DNA of 60,840 bases from Planctomycetia bacterium (lineage in GTDB: Bacteria > Planctomycetota > UBA1135 > GCA-002686595), in assembly GCA_005799545.1 (NCBI GenBank), contig SYGM01000182.1, positions 1-60,840 on the forward strand, given 5' to 3'. Position 1 is the stretch's first letter. Each line of letters starts with the position of its first letter. A model generated the notes under the pieces. It worked only from the letters and a program-made list of their open reading frames with translations. It was not told where the DNA came from and did no database searches. The position numbers and the translations under genes were made by a program. Positions 26,904 to 35,986 of the stretch are shown here, piece by piece.

Positions 26904-28547
26904 ATGGTGTCCGAGGTCATGGGTTCCTGCAGCAGCGATGGCAAGCACCTTGCACCGCGCGTCTCACGCGCCGGGCGTTGGCGCGCGATCGTGCTGATCG
27001 TCGTGCATGTCGCGATCGCGCTGCACATCGGCCACTACATGGCGACAGGCCGGACGGTCTCACCGCTGGAACCCTCGGAATCGATGGCCTTCACCGGCGA
27101 CGGTCTGGTCAATGCGGGCGTGATCTTCTTTGCGCTGGCGATTGCGAGCACGCTGGTGCTGGGCCGCTGGTTCTGCGGCTGGGCCTGCCATGTGGTCGCG
27201 TTGCAGGATCTGTGCCGCCACTGGATGGTGAAGCTCGGCATCCGGCCGCGTCATGTGGATCTGGGCGTGCTCAAGCTCGTGCCGTGGATGGCCTTTGTCT
27301 ACATGTTCCTCATGCCGCTCGTGCTGACCTGGCTCGATGGAAAGAGCTTTGCCATCAGCGCCGTGGCGCTCACCACGGACAGCTTCTGGCGTACCTTCCC
27401 GGGTTGGGAAGTCGCGCTGCTGACCTTTTTCGTGTGCGGCTTCGCGATCGTGTACCTGCTTGGCGGGAAGGCCTTCTGCTCGTACGGTTGCCCCTACGGC
27501 GGCATCTTCGGCATCGCCGATCAGCTCGCTCCGCTGCGCATCCGCGTCACCGATGCCTGCTCGCAGTGCGGACACTGCACGGTGGCGTGCACCTCGAATG
27601 TCAATGTCAGCCGCGAAGTGCGCGAGTACGGCATGGTGGTCGATCCGGGCTGCATGAAGTGCCTCGACTGCGTGCAGGTCTGCCCCAAGGAAGCCCTGTA
27701 CGTGGGCTGGGGCGCGCCCGCGCTGTTCGCCAAGGCCCGCACGGCGCTGCGCGAACGCTCGCGCAGCTGGATCCGCGAAATCCTGACGCTTCTCTTCCTT
27801 TTCGGCGGCTACATGGCGCTGACGCTGCACAATGGCCCGTCCGGCGCGCTGCTCAACGCCCCGCAGTGGAAGCTCGCCGCGATCCTCGCGGCCGGTTCCT
27901 GGCTGGTGGCCTTCGTGTTCCGGCCGAAATCGTCTGCGCGCGGCGACTACTCGCCGTTCGAGGAGATCGCGCTGGGCGTGCTGTTCCTCGCCGCCCTGAT
28001 CTCGTTTCGCGGCCTGCACGGCTGGGTGCCGCTGCTGATGGCAATGGGCGTCGCCGCGATCGCCGCGTGGGTGGCGTTGCAGGGCTGGCGGCTGACCGCA
28101 CGACGCGATCTCAGCTGGCGCAACTGGCGGCTGAAGCGCGATGGCGGCTTCACGCCCGCGGGCGCCGTCTTTGGCGTGCTGGTGCTCGCTTCGGTTGGAG
28201 GCTGGGCCCTTGCCGCGCGCGAGCAGCGCACGCTGGTGCGGGACTTCCGCACCAAGGAAGCGGCGCTGATCGCCTGCAGCAACGGCGATTTCACGCGCGG
28301 TCTGGGCCTGCTGGAGGAACTGATCGCAGCTGCGCCCGATGATGTCGAGCTGCGCATCTACGCGGGGCAGGCCTGCCTCTATCTGCAGCAGAACGAACGC
28401 GCCCGCGGCCACCTCGAGGCGGCTGTGCGTGCGGATCCGCTCTCTGCGCCCGCGCACCGCCTGCTGGCGGCTCTGTGTGACATGGAGGGCAAGAGCGATG
28501 AAGCCGCGCGCCACCGCGAGGCAGCCGAACTCGGTCGAGATCCCTGA
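26904..28547 (+). CDS. NapH/CcoG-like 4Fe-4S membrane polyferredoxin with C-terminal TPR domain
   Basis: About 547 residues from the ATG at 26904; an ATG at 26919 is also possible. Several membrane helices surround FCGWACH and FCSYGCPYG, the paired Cys motifs of NapH/NosR-type proteins. Two ferredoxin clusters follow, CSQCGHCTVAC and CMKCLDCVQVC. Further helices come next, then about 100 soluble C-terminal residues with TPR character (LGLLEELIAAAPDDVELRIYAGQACLYLQQNERARGHLEAAVRADP). It should move electrons across or along the membrane. The partner enzyme is unknown and not encoded nearby. Joining a TPR tail to a NapH-like core is unusual. The gene is convergent with the M2 peptidase, 27 bases away. 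Confidence 0.82.
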   Translation: MVSEVMGSCSSDGKHLAPRVSRAGRWRAIVLIVVHVAIALHIGHYMATGRTVSPLEPSESMAFTGDGLVNAGVIFFALAIASTLVLGRWFCGWACHVVALQDLCRHWMVKLGIRPRHVDLGVLKLVPWMAFVYMFLMPLVLTWLDGKSFAISAVALTTDSFWRTFPGWEVALLTFFVCGFAIVYLLGGKAFCSYGCPYGGIFGIADQLAPLRIRVTDACSQCGHCTVACTSNVNVSREVREYGMVVDPGCMKCLDCVQVCPKEALYVGWGAPALFAKARTALRERSRSWIREILTLLFLFGGYMALTLHNGPSGALLNAPQWKLAAILAAGSWLVAFVFRPKSSARGDYSPFEEIALGVLFLAALISFRGLHGWVPLLMAMGVAAIAAWVALQGWRLTARRDLSWRNWRLKRDGGFTPAGAVFGVLVLASVGGWALAAREQRTLVRDFRTKEAALIACSNGDFTRGLGLLEELIAAAPDDVELRIYAGQACLYLQQNERARGHLEAAVRADPLSAPAHRLLAALCDMEGKSDEAARHREAAELGRDP

Positions 28548-28574
28548 CCCGACCCGCGCGGATCAGGGCTCGCT

Positions 28575-30380
28575 TCAGATCTCGCCCAGCGTGCAGGTGC
28601 GACCCTTGTTCTCGCGCTTGAGCCACTCCATCAGGGGTGCGAAGTAGTTGAGCATCGCCTTCGCCGACAGATCCGAGCCTGTCTTCTCGCGCAGCAGCTG
28701 ACGCCAGTCCGCCGAAGCGCCGGGCGTCATGATCGACTTCAGGAACTCGCCGACTTCCTTGCGACCGTAGTAGTTCGTGTCGCGCGGATCCTCGTGCAGG
28801 ATGTTGCGCGCGATGTGGTCGTGCAGCTGGAACAGCAGCACGAAGGACAGCGCGTAGTCGTAGTAACCCGCCGGATCGTCGTTGATGTGGGTCTTGGTGG
28901 CGGCATCGCAGTACTCTTCGCCGCGCGCGGAAGGCGGAGCGATGCCCTGATAGCGGGCTGCGAGCTCCCACCAGCGCGCGTTCCAGCGCGAGGGATCGAG
29001 CTTGTCGTGGTAGAGCTCCTTCTCGAAGTGGTACATCGTGCCCGTCGACCATGGAATGAACACGCAGTAGTTCATCGCCTCCTTCAGCAGCAAGCGCATC
29101 GCATCGGGCTTGGCTCCGCCCGTGTCGAGCCCGACGCTCGCCACGAAGCGCGGCTGCATCGCCGCGAGACCCATCAGCGAGCCCATGGCCTCGTGATAGG
29201 CGCGGTTGGCGCCCTCGCGCAGCAGCGGCGGCACGGACGGGTTGGAGTAGCACATGTAGTAGTAGATATGCCCCAGCTCGTGATGCGTGGTCTCGTACCA
29301 CTCCTGATTGGGCTCAACGCTCATCAGCGAGCGCACATCCTTGTCGAGATCGATGTGCCAGGCGGAGGCGTGCGTGTTCTTCTTGTAGCCGGCGTCCTTC
29401 GCGACGGAATACAGCGAGGAGAGCTGATGGAAGCTCTGTGGCAGCGGATCGAAGCCCAACGAAACGTAGAAGCGCTCCGCCTGCGCGATCACCCACTCCG
29501 GCGGGTGCTTCGCCATGGCCGCATTGAGATCGAAGCCCTGCACTTCCACCAGCTCGGACCAGTCCTGCCCCCAGCGATTCGGCAGCCAGTGCGCCGGAAT
29601 CAGATCCGGAACCGGCTGCCCGAACTGCTTGGCGAGTTCATGCCGCGCATAGGTGTGCAGCTCGCGGAACAGCGGCCGCAGCTCGCGATTGATCTCGACG
29701 ATCTTCTCGGTGAGTTCCGGCGTCGTCATGCCGTACTCCGAGGCCATGTACGAGAAGTAGTCGGGATAGCCCAGCTGCTGCACCACATCGTTGCGCAAGC
29801 TCCGCAGATTGACGAGCCCCGGCTTGAGCGCCCGGCCGACATCCTTGGATGCTTCCCAGACGCGCAGCCGACGGTTGAGGTCGCGCTCAGACTTGAGGCA
29901 GCCGTCGATCTCGTTGGGCGTCAGCTCTTTTCCATCGAGCTCGAAGCGAAAACCGTAGAGCTGCTCGGTCTGCGCTGCTTCTGCGGCGATGCGGCGCTTG
30001 ACCAGTTCGGCGGCGGTCTGCGGACCCGAGCCCGCCTTGAACAGCACGGCCTCGAGCTGACGCACCTCCAGCGCGTCGAGCTGGTCGCGATGTGCGAGGA
30101 AGGCGCGCGCGGCCTCGATCACTTCCACCGATCCGGTGTACGCCGCGAGCGCCTCGTTGGCCGCGCGTGTGGCCTTGGAGTTGGTCTCGTCGCCCTCGAT
30201 GATGTGCGTCTGCGAACGCCACTCCGCCTCGGCCGAGGCTGTTGCCAGACGCTGGTAGTTCCGGTTGTAGCGCTCCAGCCACAGACGGGCATCGGCCGCC
30301 AACTGGCTCGATTGACTGGTGTTCTCCATCGCGCAGGAGCACAGGACGGCCAGAGGCAGGGCCAGCAGCAGGTATCGCAT
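28575..30380 (-). CDS. M2-family (angiotensin-converting-enzyme-like) peptidase lipoprotein
   Basis: 601 residues. The lipoprotein signal ends LCSC. The zinc motif HHELGH (His367, Glu368, His371) and the downstream ANRAYHEAMGSLM supply the M2 gluzincin site, and the length fits bacterial ACE-like dipeptidyl carboxypeptidases. MSVEPNQEWYETTHHELGH is close to the family consensus. It should release dipeptides from peptides outside the cytoplasmic membrane. It is divergent from the thioredoxin-fold gene with 37 bases between starts. Confidence 0.9.
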   Translation of the reverse strand: MRYLLLALPLAVLCSCAMENTSQSSQLAADARLWLERYNRNYQRLATASAEAEWRSQTHIIEGDETNSKATRAANEALAAYTGSVEVIEAARAFLAHRDQLDALEVRQLEAVLFKAGSGPQTAAELVKRRIAAEAAQTEQLYGFRFELDGKELTPNEIDGCLKSERDLNRRLRVWEASKDVGRALKPGLVNLRSLRNDVVQQLGYPDYFSYMASEYGMTTPELTEKIVEINRELRPLFRELHTYARHELAKQFGQPVPDLIPAHWLPNRWGQDWSELVEVQGFDLNAAMAKHPPEWVIAQAERFYVSLGFDPLPQSFHQLSSLYSVAKDAGYKKNTHASAWHIDLDKDVRSLMSVEPNQEWYETTHHELGHIYYYMCYSNPSVPPLLREGANRAYHEAMGSLMGLAAMQPRFVASVGLDTGGAKPDAMRLLLKEAMNYCVFIPWSTGTMYHFEKELYHDKLDPSRWNARWWELAARYQGIAPPSARGEEYCDAATKTHINDDPAGYYDYALSFVLLFQLHDHIARNILHEDPRDTNYYGRKEVGEFLKSIMTPGASADWRQLLREKTGSDLSAKAMLNYFAPLMEWLKRENKGRTCTLGEI

Positions 30381-30417
30381 GGCAACAGCCTAGCGTGCAG
30401 GGTTATGCTTCCCCCGC

Positions 30418-31479
30418 ATGAGTCCGATCCGCGTCCTCGCCGCCCTGCTCCTTTCGGCCAGTGCCTTTGCGCAAGCCAATCCCGTCGAGGAGGAGGCCTG
30501 GTCCAAGGCCATGGCGATCAAGCAAAAGCGCGAATGGCCGGCCGCGATCGCTGCCTTGCAGGAATTCCGCAAGCAGCATCCTCAGGGCTCACGCGCCCTG
30601 CAGGCCCAAATCGAGATCGGCGTCTGCTGGATCGGCGAAGCTCAGAACAACCTCGTGCTGCGCCGCCCTACACCCAAGGCACTCGAAGCCTACACAACAG
30701 CCGAAGCGCTGTTCCGCGAGGTGCTGAATTCCTCTTCCGGCAAGGAGCTTGCTCCGCGCGCTCAGTATCTGACGGGCCAGCTGAGCTGGTATCGCGACGA
30801 CATGGCGGCCGCTTTCACCGCCTACGATGCGGGGGTTCGCACCTACGCCGCCGATGCCACATATCACGCCAAGTGCCTTGAGCGCCGCGCAGCCGTTTCG
30901 CGCGCGCTGCTCGACCAGGCGGCGGCGATGCAGGACTACAAGCTCTACATTGAACGCTATTCGAACGACAAGGACATCGCGATCGTGCGCCGCAGCCGCG
31001 ACTACACTGCGCTGTGCGGCCGTCCCGCACCGGCCTTCAGTGCCGATCGTTGGGCGCTGGGACAACCGCTGACGCGCGAAGGCCTGCTGGGACAGCCTGT
31101 GCTGGTGAGCTTCATGGCGAGCTGGTGCGAGAAGTGCGACAAGGAGAAGGAGTTCATCAAGGACCTCAAGAAGCGTTACGGGCCGCGCGGGCTGCGCTTC
31201 GTCGGCGTCGTGCATCCCTGGCGCGAGAAGGAAGGCAAGAATCGCCATACCGAAGAGAGCTTCCTGACCTTCGCGGCCCAGAGCGGGCTGGACTTCCCGC
31301 TGCTTCAGGACAGCGGAGAACTGACGGGCAACACGGCGCGTGCCTTCGGCTCGCAGGCCCTTCCGGATCTGGTTCTGATCGATGCGCAGGGCAATGTGCG
31401 CTGGCACGACCATCCGGCCAGCCTGCAGGCAAGCACGATCGAGCGTCTGCTCGCCTCCAAGCCCGCGCAACCGAAATGA
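30418..31479 (+). CDS. Secreted thioredoxin-fold protein with N-terminal helical repeats (TlpA-like)
   Basis: 353 residues. The signal peptide ends SAFAQA. Residues about 25-195 are TPR-like helical repeats (WPAAIAALQEFRKQHPQGSRALQAQIEIG). Residues about 200-345 are a TlpA/AhpC-type thioredoxin domain with FMASWCEKC (Cys237, Cys240) and LPDLVLIDAQGNVRW. A CxxC redox pair and export suggest a role in disulphide exchange or peroxide defence in the periplasm. The LOG gene overlaps its stop by 4 bases. Confidence 0.84.
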   Translation: MSPIRVLAALLLSASAFAQANPVEEEAWSKAMAIKQKREWPAAIAALQEFRKQHPQGSRALQAQIEIGVCWIGEAQNNLVLRRPTPKALEAYTTAEALFREVLNSSSGKELAPRAQYLTGQLSWYRDDMAAAFTAYDAGVRTYAADATYHAKCLERRAAVSRALLDQAAAMQDYKLYIERYSNDKDIAIVRRSRDYTALCGRPAPAFSADRWALGQPLTREGLLGQPVLVSFMASWCEKCDKEKEFIKDLKKRYGPRGLRFVGVVHPWREKEGKNRHTEESFLTFAAQSGLDFPLLQDSGELTGNTARAFGSQALPDLVLIDAQGNVRWHDHPASLQASTIERLLASKPAQPK

Positions 31480-32063
31480 AGCTGCACAGATTGTGCGTTT
31501 TCTGCGGATCGCGCAGCGGCGCCCGGCCGGAATACGCCGAGGCGGCGCGGGAGCTCGGTCGCCGCATGGCCGAGCAGCAGATCGAGCTGGTCTTCGGCGG
31601 CGGCAAGGTCGGACTGATGGGCATCGTGGCGGATTCGGTGCTGAAGCACGGCGGGAGCGCGGTCGGCATCATCCCGCGCGGCCTGCTGGAGCGTGAAGTG
31701 GGCCACACCGGACTGACCCGCCTCGAGGTCGTGCAGACCATGCACGAACGCAAGGCTCGCATGGCCGAGTTGTCCGACGGGTTCGTGGCCCTGCCCGGCG
31801 GCTACGGCACCTATGAGGAAATCTGCGAGGTGGTCACCTGGGCACAGCTGGGCATTCACTACAAGCCCTGCGTGCTGGTCGATATCGCCGGATACTGGCA
31901 GCCGCTGATCGCACAGATCGACAGCGGCGTGCGCGAGGGCTTCGTCGACCCGGCCATGCGCTCGCTGCTCACAAGCGCATCCACACTCGATCAGCTGTTT
32001 CAGCAGTTCGAGCAGTTCCAGCCCGCGCCGGTTCAGCGCTGGATGGGCCTGCGCGACTCCTGA
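31476..32063 (+). CDS. LOG-family protein (cytokinin riboside monophosphate phosphoribohydrolase type)
   Basis: 195 residues from the ATG at 31476, which overlaps the previous stop (ATGA). The family signatures are VFCGSRSG at the start, VFGGGKVGLMGIVAD, and the catalytic LPGGYGTYEE near residue 108. LOG proteins cleave the base from nucleotide monophosphates such as AMP or cytokinin nucleotides. The usual length is 180-200 residues. Translational coupling to the thioredoxin-fold gene is clear, but no functional link is obvious. Confidence 0.92.
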   Translation: MKLHRLCVFCGSRSGARPEYAEAARELGRRMAEQQIELVFGGGKVGLMGIVADSVLKHGGSAVGIIPRGLLEREVGHTGLTRLEVVQTMHERKARMAELSDGFVALPGGYGTYEEICEVVTWAQLGIHYKPCVLVDIAGYWQPLIAQIDSGVREGFVDPAMRSLLTSASTLDQLFQQFEQFQPAPVQRWMGLRDS

Positions 32064-32071
32064 GCACGACG

Positions 32072-34003
32072 CTACTGACCGAGTCCGTCGAGAATCTCGA
32101 CCTTGGATTTCTGACGGAGCGCATTGCGCCAGGTCATCAGCTCCGGCAGGCTCGGCCGGCGCGTGCGCAGTTCCTCGGTGATCTCGGCGGCAACTTCATC
32201 AAAGCTCACCTTGCGGCGCTCGACGACTTCGACGAGATACCAAGCGTTGGCCTGACGGAACGGCCCCATGGCCTCGCCGAGCTTGCCGCCCTGCGCGGCC
32301 GAATAGATCTCAGGCGTGAAGCGATCTTCGCGGAAGCGGCCGGCCACGCGACCTCCGGCCACGCGACTGGGTGCATCCGCGCTCTCTGCCCTCGCGATCG
32401 CGGCAAAGTCCTCGCCTGAGTGGATCCGCGCCAGCAGATCCGCGGCCTTGACCTTGGCGCGCTCCGAGGCCGCCTCCATGGCGGCGTCCAGCTGCTCGCG
32501 CGACCAGCCGTCCTCGACCTTGTCCATCAGGATCGGTATCGCGATCACGCGCGCCTCGATGCGCTCACCGGTCTTGCCGTACAGCTCTTCGAAGCGAAGT
32601 CGGGCCGATTCCGGGCTGACTTTGCGCTCGGCAATGATCATCTTCTCGACCAACACGTCCGTCTGGGAACGGAAGGTCCACTCGCGATAGAGCGTATTGG
32701 GATCGCGGCCGCCCTGCTTGAGATACTCCAGCCAAGCCTCGCGCGTACCGCCCTTGGAATCGCGGATCAGTTCGTCGATGTAGTCGCGCGCACGCTGCTG
32801 TGCCTCCTCCAGCGTGGCGGTGACACCCAGCTCCTCGGCGCGCTTGTGTGCCAGATAAGACTCGGCGAAGGTATGCGTCAGCGACTCGCCAATGCGCTGC
32901 GACATCCAGCGGGCGAAGACCGCCTTGGAAACCGGCTCTCCGTCTACCGACAGCACCGGATCCGCGAGATCAGGACGCTCCGGGTTCTCGCGCTCGCCCC
33001 ACATCGAGGGCAGCACTTCCACCTTGACGTTCTCGCGCAGGCGCTCCTGCACCGCACCGACCTCATCCATCTGCGGTCCGCGCGCCAGCAGCGTCAGTTC
33101 CAGCTCGCGCCGCACGGAATCCAGCGGCGTGGATTCAACCTTGAGCACCTTGATCAGCCAGTAGCCGCCGCGCGCATACAGCGGAGCCGAGACCTCCCCC
33201 ACCGGCAGTCCCTCGATGGCATCGAGGAAGTTCCAGGGCCAGCCCGGGTGGCGAAAACCGCCGGGGAACTGGCCGCGTCGGGCCTTGGTTGCCGGATCTT
33301 CCGAATCGCGCGCCGCCAGGGTTTCGAAGTCCTCACCCTTGAGAACACGCGCGCGCAGTGCCTCTGCTCGCGCCTTGCCTTCCACCTTGGCCTTCTCGGT
33401 CGCGGCCTGAAATGCGGCCCGATCCATGTTTTCGGGTGTGGGCACGACGACCCTGACGAAGATCCCGCGCAGATCGAAGCGCTTGCCGTGGCGACCGTAG
33501 AGCAGCTCCCACTCGCGCACGATCTGGTGCTCAGGCACGACCCGGTCGATCGCAGCCAGTGACTTGCTCAGCAACTCGGCGCCGAAGCGATTCCCGAAGT
33601 CCGCGCGCACGCCGCGCTCGGTGCGGCCTGTACGCTCGAGTTCGGCGAGCCATTCGGACTTGCGGCCGAAGAAGGCCTTTTCGATCCGCTCGCCAAGCAC
33701 CCGGTCGATTTCGGCATCGACGGCACCGGGCTCCAGCTCAATCTGCTTGCGCAGCGCTTCGCGCTCGATCACGTAGGTTTCCAGACCGTACTCGCGCGCG
33801 CGGGACTCACCGGTGAACCGGACCAGCCAGCGCGCGAACTCGCCCCAGCTGACAGTTTCGCCGTCGATGCGCAGGGCTGGAGCGGTTTCGGACAGATCGG
33901 CAGGCACGCCGGCAGCCGGCGTCGAAGTCGGCATCTGCGGACGGATCGGCTGCTGGGCCAGGCCCAGCGACAACGGGAGAGCGGCAATCAGGGACAACAG
34001 CAT
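32072..34003 (-). CDS. Secreted two-domain parvulin-type peptidyl-prolyl isomerase (SurA-like)
   Basis: 643 residues from the ATG at 34003, which begins a signal peptide ending SLGLAQ. Two similar halves each hold a helical segment (ETVSWGEFARWLVRFTGE; GEPVSKAVFARWMSQRIGE) and a PPIC-type isomerase core (GEDFETLAARDSEDPATKARRGQFPGG; GEDFAAIARAESADAPSRVAGG). The layout suggests an exported chaperone-isomerase for envelope proteins, a natural partner for the many secreted proteins here. The frame remains open to 34282, but that extension runs antisense to the next gene. Confidence 0.85.
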   Translation of the reverse strand: MLLSLIAALPLSLGLAQQPIRPQMPTSTPAAGVPADLSETAPALRIDGETVSWGEFARWLVRFTGESRAREYGLETYVIEREALRKQIELEPGAVDAEIDRVLGERIEKAFFGRKSEWLAELERTGRTERGVRADFGNRFGAELLSKSLAAIDRVVPEHQIVREWELLYGRHGKRFDLRGIFVRVVVPTPENMDRAAFQAATEKAKVEGKARAEALRARVLKGEDFETLAARDSEDPATKARRGQFPGGFRHPGWPWNFLDAIEGLPVGEVSAPLYARGGYWLIKVLKVESTPLDSVRRELELTLLARGPQMDEVGAVQERLRENVKVEVLPSMWGERENPERPDLADPVLSVDGEPVSKAVFARWMSQRIGESLTHTFAESYLAHKRAEELGVTATLEEAQQRARDYIDELIRDSKGGTREAWLEYLKQGGRDPNTLYREWTFRSQTDVLVEKMIIAERKVSPESARLRFEELYGKTGERIEARVIAIPILMDKVEDGWSREQLDAAMEAASERAKVKAADLLARIHSGEDFAAIARAESADAPSRVAGGRVAGRFREDRFTPEIYSAAQGGKLGEAMGPFRQANAWYLVEVVERRKVSFDEVAAEITEELRTRRPSLPELMTWRNALRQKSKVEILDGLGQ

Positions 34004-34067
34004 CGCTCCGGGAGTATCGCACAGCACAGGGGGTCGGATCAGCAGGACCGCGCTAGGATCAGCCCCC

Positions 34068-35891
34068 GTGAACCTGAGCCGTACACAGGCGCTCATCGTG
34101 CTGGGTCTGCTGGCCCTCGCAGCGGCATGGCTGCGGGTTTCCCTGACACTGGCCGATCCGGGCTTTGACCCGGTGGAGGCGCGCGGCCTGCTGCGCAGCG
34201 ACCCGGCGCTCCTGTTCCACTTCGTGCAGAGCATCCTCGATGTCGGCGGCGTCCCGGCCGAGTTTGCCCGGCATGCCCGCATCGAGGCACCGCAGCCGAT
34301 GTCCGTGCCTCAGCTGTTTGCCTTGGGACCGGAGTTCGCAACCGCGGCCTTTCATGCACTCTTGCGCGCCACGGTGGCGCCGCACCTGCCGCTGCATGTC
34401 AGCTGCCTCTGGTTCAGCTCCCTGTGCGCCTCGTCCCTTGCTCTCGGCGCGGCACTCCTGGCGCGCGAGTTGGGCTTGTCGCGTGCTTTGGCCTTGCTGG
34501 CGGCCCTGCTGACGCTCTTGTTGCCGGCCAACCAGCGCACGCTGGGATTTCTGCTGGTGGGCGAGGACTACAGCTTTCCGCTGTGGCTGCTGCATCTGGG
34601 CCTGGCACTGCGCGCCGTGCGCACGCGCTCGAGCGTCTGGGCGCTGCTGGCGAGCTTGAGTCTGCTGGCCTCGCTCGCAACCTGGCATGCCGCCAGCTTC
34701 TTTCTGACGCTCGAAGTGGCCGCGGCATTCGCGCTGTATCTGCGCAGTGCAGGCAATCCGCTGCGCGAACGCTCCGGTCAGATGGCTCTGGGAGTCCTGC
34801 TGCTGGGAAGCCTTGCGATCCCGATGCTGCGCCACACGGCCTTCGTTTTCTCGGTGCCTGCGGCCCTGATGCTGGGAATGGCCGCAGGCAGGACGCGGAT
34901 GGCGGCCTGCGCCTGCGCAGGGCTGGTGCTCGGCGCCGGTCTGATTTGGGCCCACTTTTCGGGCGGCGGCAGCGGGGAATACAGTCACGTCTTCGCGCTG
35001 CTTGCGGCGAAGCTCGAACACGCACTGGTGCTGCCGGCCGATCCGCGCGAGCTGCCCTTCGAAGTGCGCATCATGTGGCAGGGTCCTTTCGCGAGCCTGG
35101 GACCTGCCACGCTGCTTGCTCTGCTGGGCGTCGGCTCGCTGGCGGCGCTGAGCAGCGCGCGCACGCTCGGGCGTTTTTTCAGCCAACCCGCCGCTTCGGA
35201 TCCGCGCACGGCGCTGGTCGCCGGCCTGTTCTGGCTGGGACTGCCGCTGGCCCTGATGATCGAGCGCGTGGTGGTTCTCCCGGGCGCTCTGGCCGGGGTG
35301 CTGCTCGTGCACGGCCTGCAGCGAAGAGGCGCCTGGCTCCTCGGTCTGGCAGCGCTCCAGTTGGCGCTCTGCGGCGCCCATTTCCGCGACTGGCGCAACC
35401 CGTGGTACCAGCCGGTGATCCGTCGCGATGAGTTGCGCGCCGCACTGGCTGCGGTCGAACGCCTGACTCCCAGCAGTGGCGTGGTCGCGACCGACTTCGT
35501 CAACGGCCCGGCCGTGCTGGCCCACACCGGCCGCGCCATCGTCCAGCAACCCAAGTGGGAAACGCGACGCAGTCGGGAGCGCATCGAGGAGTTCCTCAAG
35601 GCGTGGTTTGAGGGCGACCTCGTGAGCTTCCACCGGTTGCTGCGCGAGGGTTACGGTGCCGAGTACCTGCTGGTGGACCGCGCCACGCTGACGATGGGAA
35701 TGCGCTACGCCGCCGGGATTCCAGCGGGGGTGCCGCTTCGGCCGGACAGCCCCGCCGCATTGCTGGGGAGCTTTGACGGGCGCCCCACCCCGCCGGTGAC
35801 CGGGTTCGAAACGCTGTACGAGAGTTCTCCGCTGCTGCGCCAATCCAACGGCCAGCCCTCGGCGCTCTTCCGTCTGTACAAGCTTAAGTAA
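34068..35891 (+). CDS. GT-C-fold-like polytopic membrane protein
   Basis: 607 residues, GTG start at 34068; the upstream open frame is antisense to the isomerase gene. It has about 11-12 hydrophobic helices, with an acidic first loop (TLADPGFDPVEARG) of the kind seen in GT-C glycosyltransferases and oligosaccharyltransferases. A soluble C-terminal part of about 150 residues follows (SSGVVATDFVNGPAVLAHTG, EYLLVDRATL). The layout resembles STT3 or family-39-type sugar transferases using lipid-linked donors, but no decisive motif is visible, so the activity is tentative. Confidence 0.6.
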   Translation: MNLSRTQALIVLGLLALAAAWLRVSLTLADPGFDPVEARGLLRSDPALLFHFVQSILDVGGVPAEFARHARIEAPQPMSVPQLFALGPEFATAAFHALLRATVAPHLPLHVSCLWFSSLCASSLALGAALLARELGLSRALALLAALLTLLLPANQRTLGFLLVGEDYSFPLWLLHLGLALRAVRTRSSVWALLASLSLLASLATWHAASFFLTLEVAAAFALYLRSAGNPLRERSGQMALGVLLLGSLAIPMLRHTAFVFSVPAALMLGMAAGRTRMAACACAGLVLGAGLIWAHFSGGGSGEYSHVFALLAAKLEHALVLPADPRELPFEVRIMWQGPFASLGPATLLALLGVGSLAALSSARTLGRFFSQPAASDPRTALVAGLFWLGLPLALMIERVVVLPGALAGVLLVHGLQRRGAWLLGLAALQLALCGAHFRDWRNPWYQPVIRRDELRAALAAVERLTPSSGVVATDFVNGPAVLAHTGRAIVQQPKWETRRSRERIEEFLKAWFEGDLVSFHRLLREGYGAEYLLVDRATLTMGMRYAAGIPAGVPLRPDSPAALLGSFDGRPTPPVTGFETLYESSPLLRQSNGQPSALFRLYKLK

Positions 35892-35919
35892 CGGCCTTTA
35901 ATAGACTTAGCTACACAGA

Positions 35920-35959
35920 GGGAAATCGGTTCCCAACGAACCGACGGAAGCAATTTCCC
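35920..35959 (+). promoter_or_regulatory. Nested inverted repeat in the leader of the first array gene
   Basis: GGGAAAT pairs with ATTTCCC (outer, 7 bp) and CGGTTC with GAACCG (inner, 6 bp) in the 95-base AT-richer gap before 35987. A GGAG at suitable spacing precedes the GTG start. It may be a leader hairpin or an operator; no known riboswitch matches. Confidence 0.45.
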
Positions 35960-35986
35960 AAGGGTAAGGTTCCTTGGAGCCTATAC

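Noticed and set aside
28794-30881. Long forward open frame (695 codons) opposite the M2 peptidase gene
   Set aside because: The reverse strand has the signal peptide, HELGH motif and the right length. The forward frame has no recognisable domain.
34059-35843. Reverse open frame of 594 codons opposite the GT-C-like gene
   Set aside because: The forward product has regular membrane helices; the reverse one is Gln/Arg-rich and featureless.
35905-35920. TTAGCTACACAGAGG resembling part of a preQ1 riboswitch
   Set aside because: The second preQ1 core segment and the A-rich pairing partner are absent, and the gene downstream is a secreted protein.
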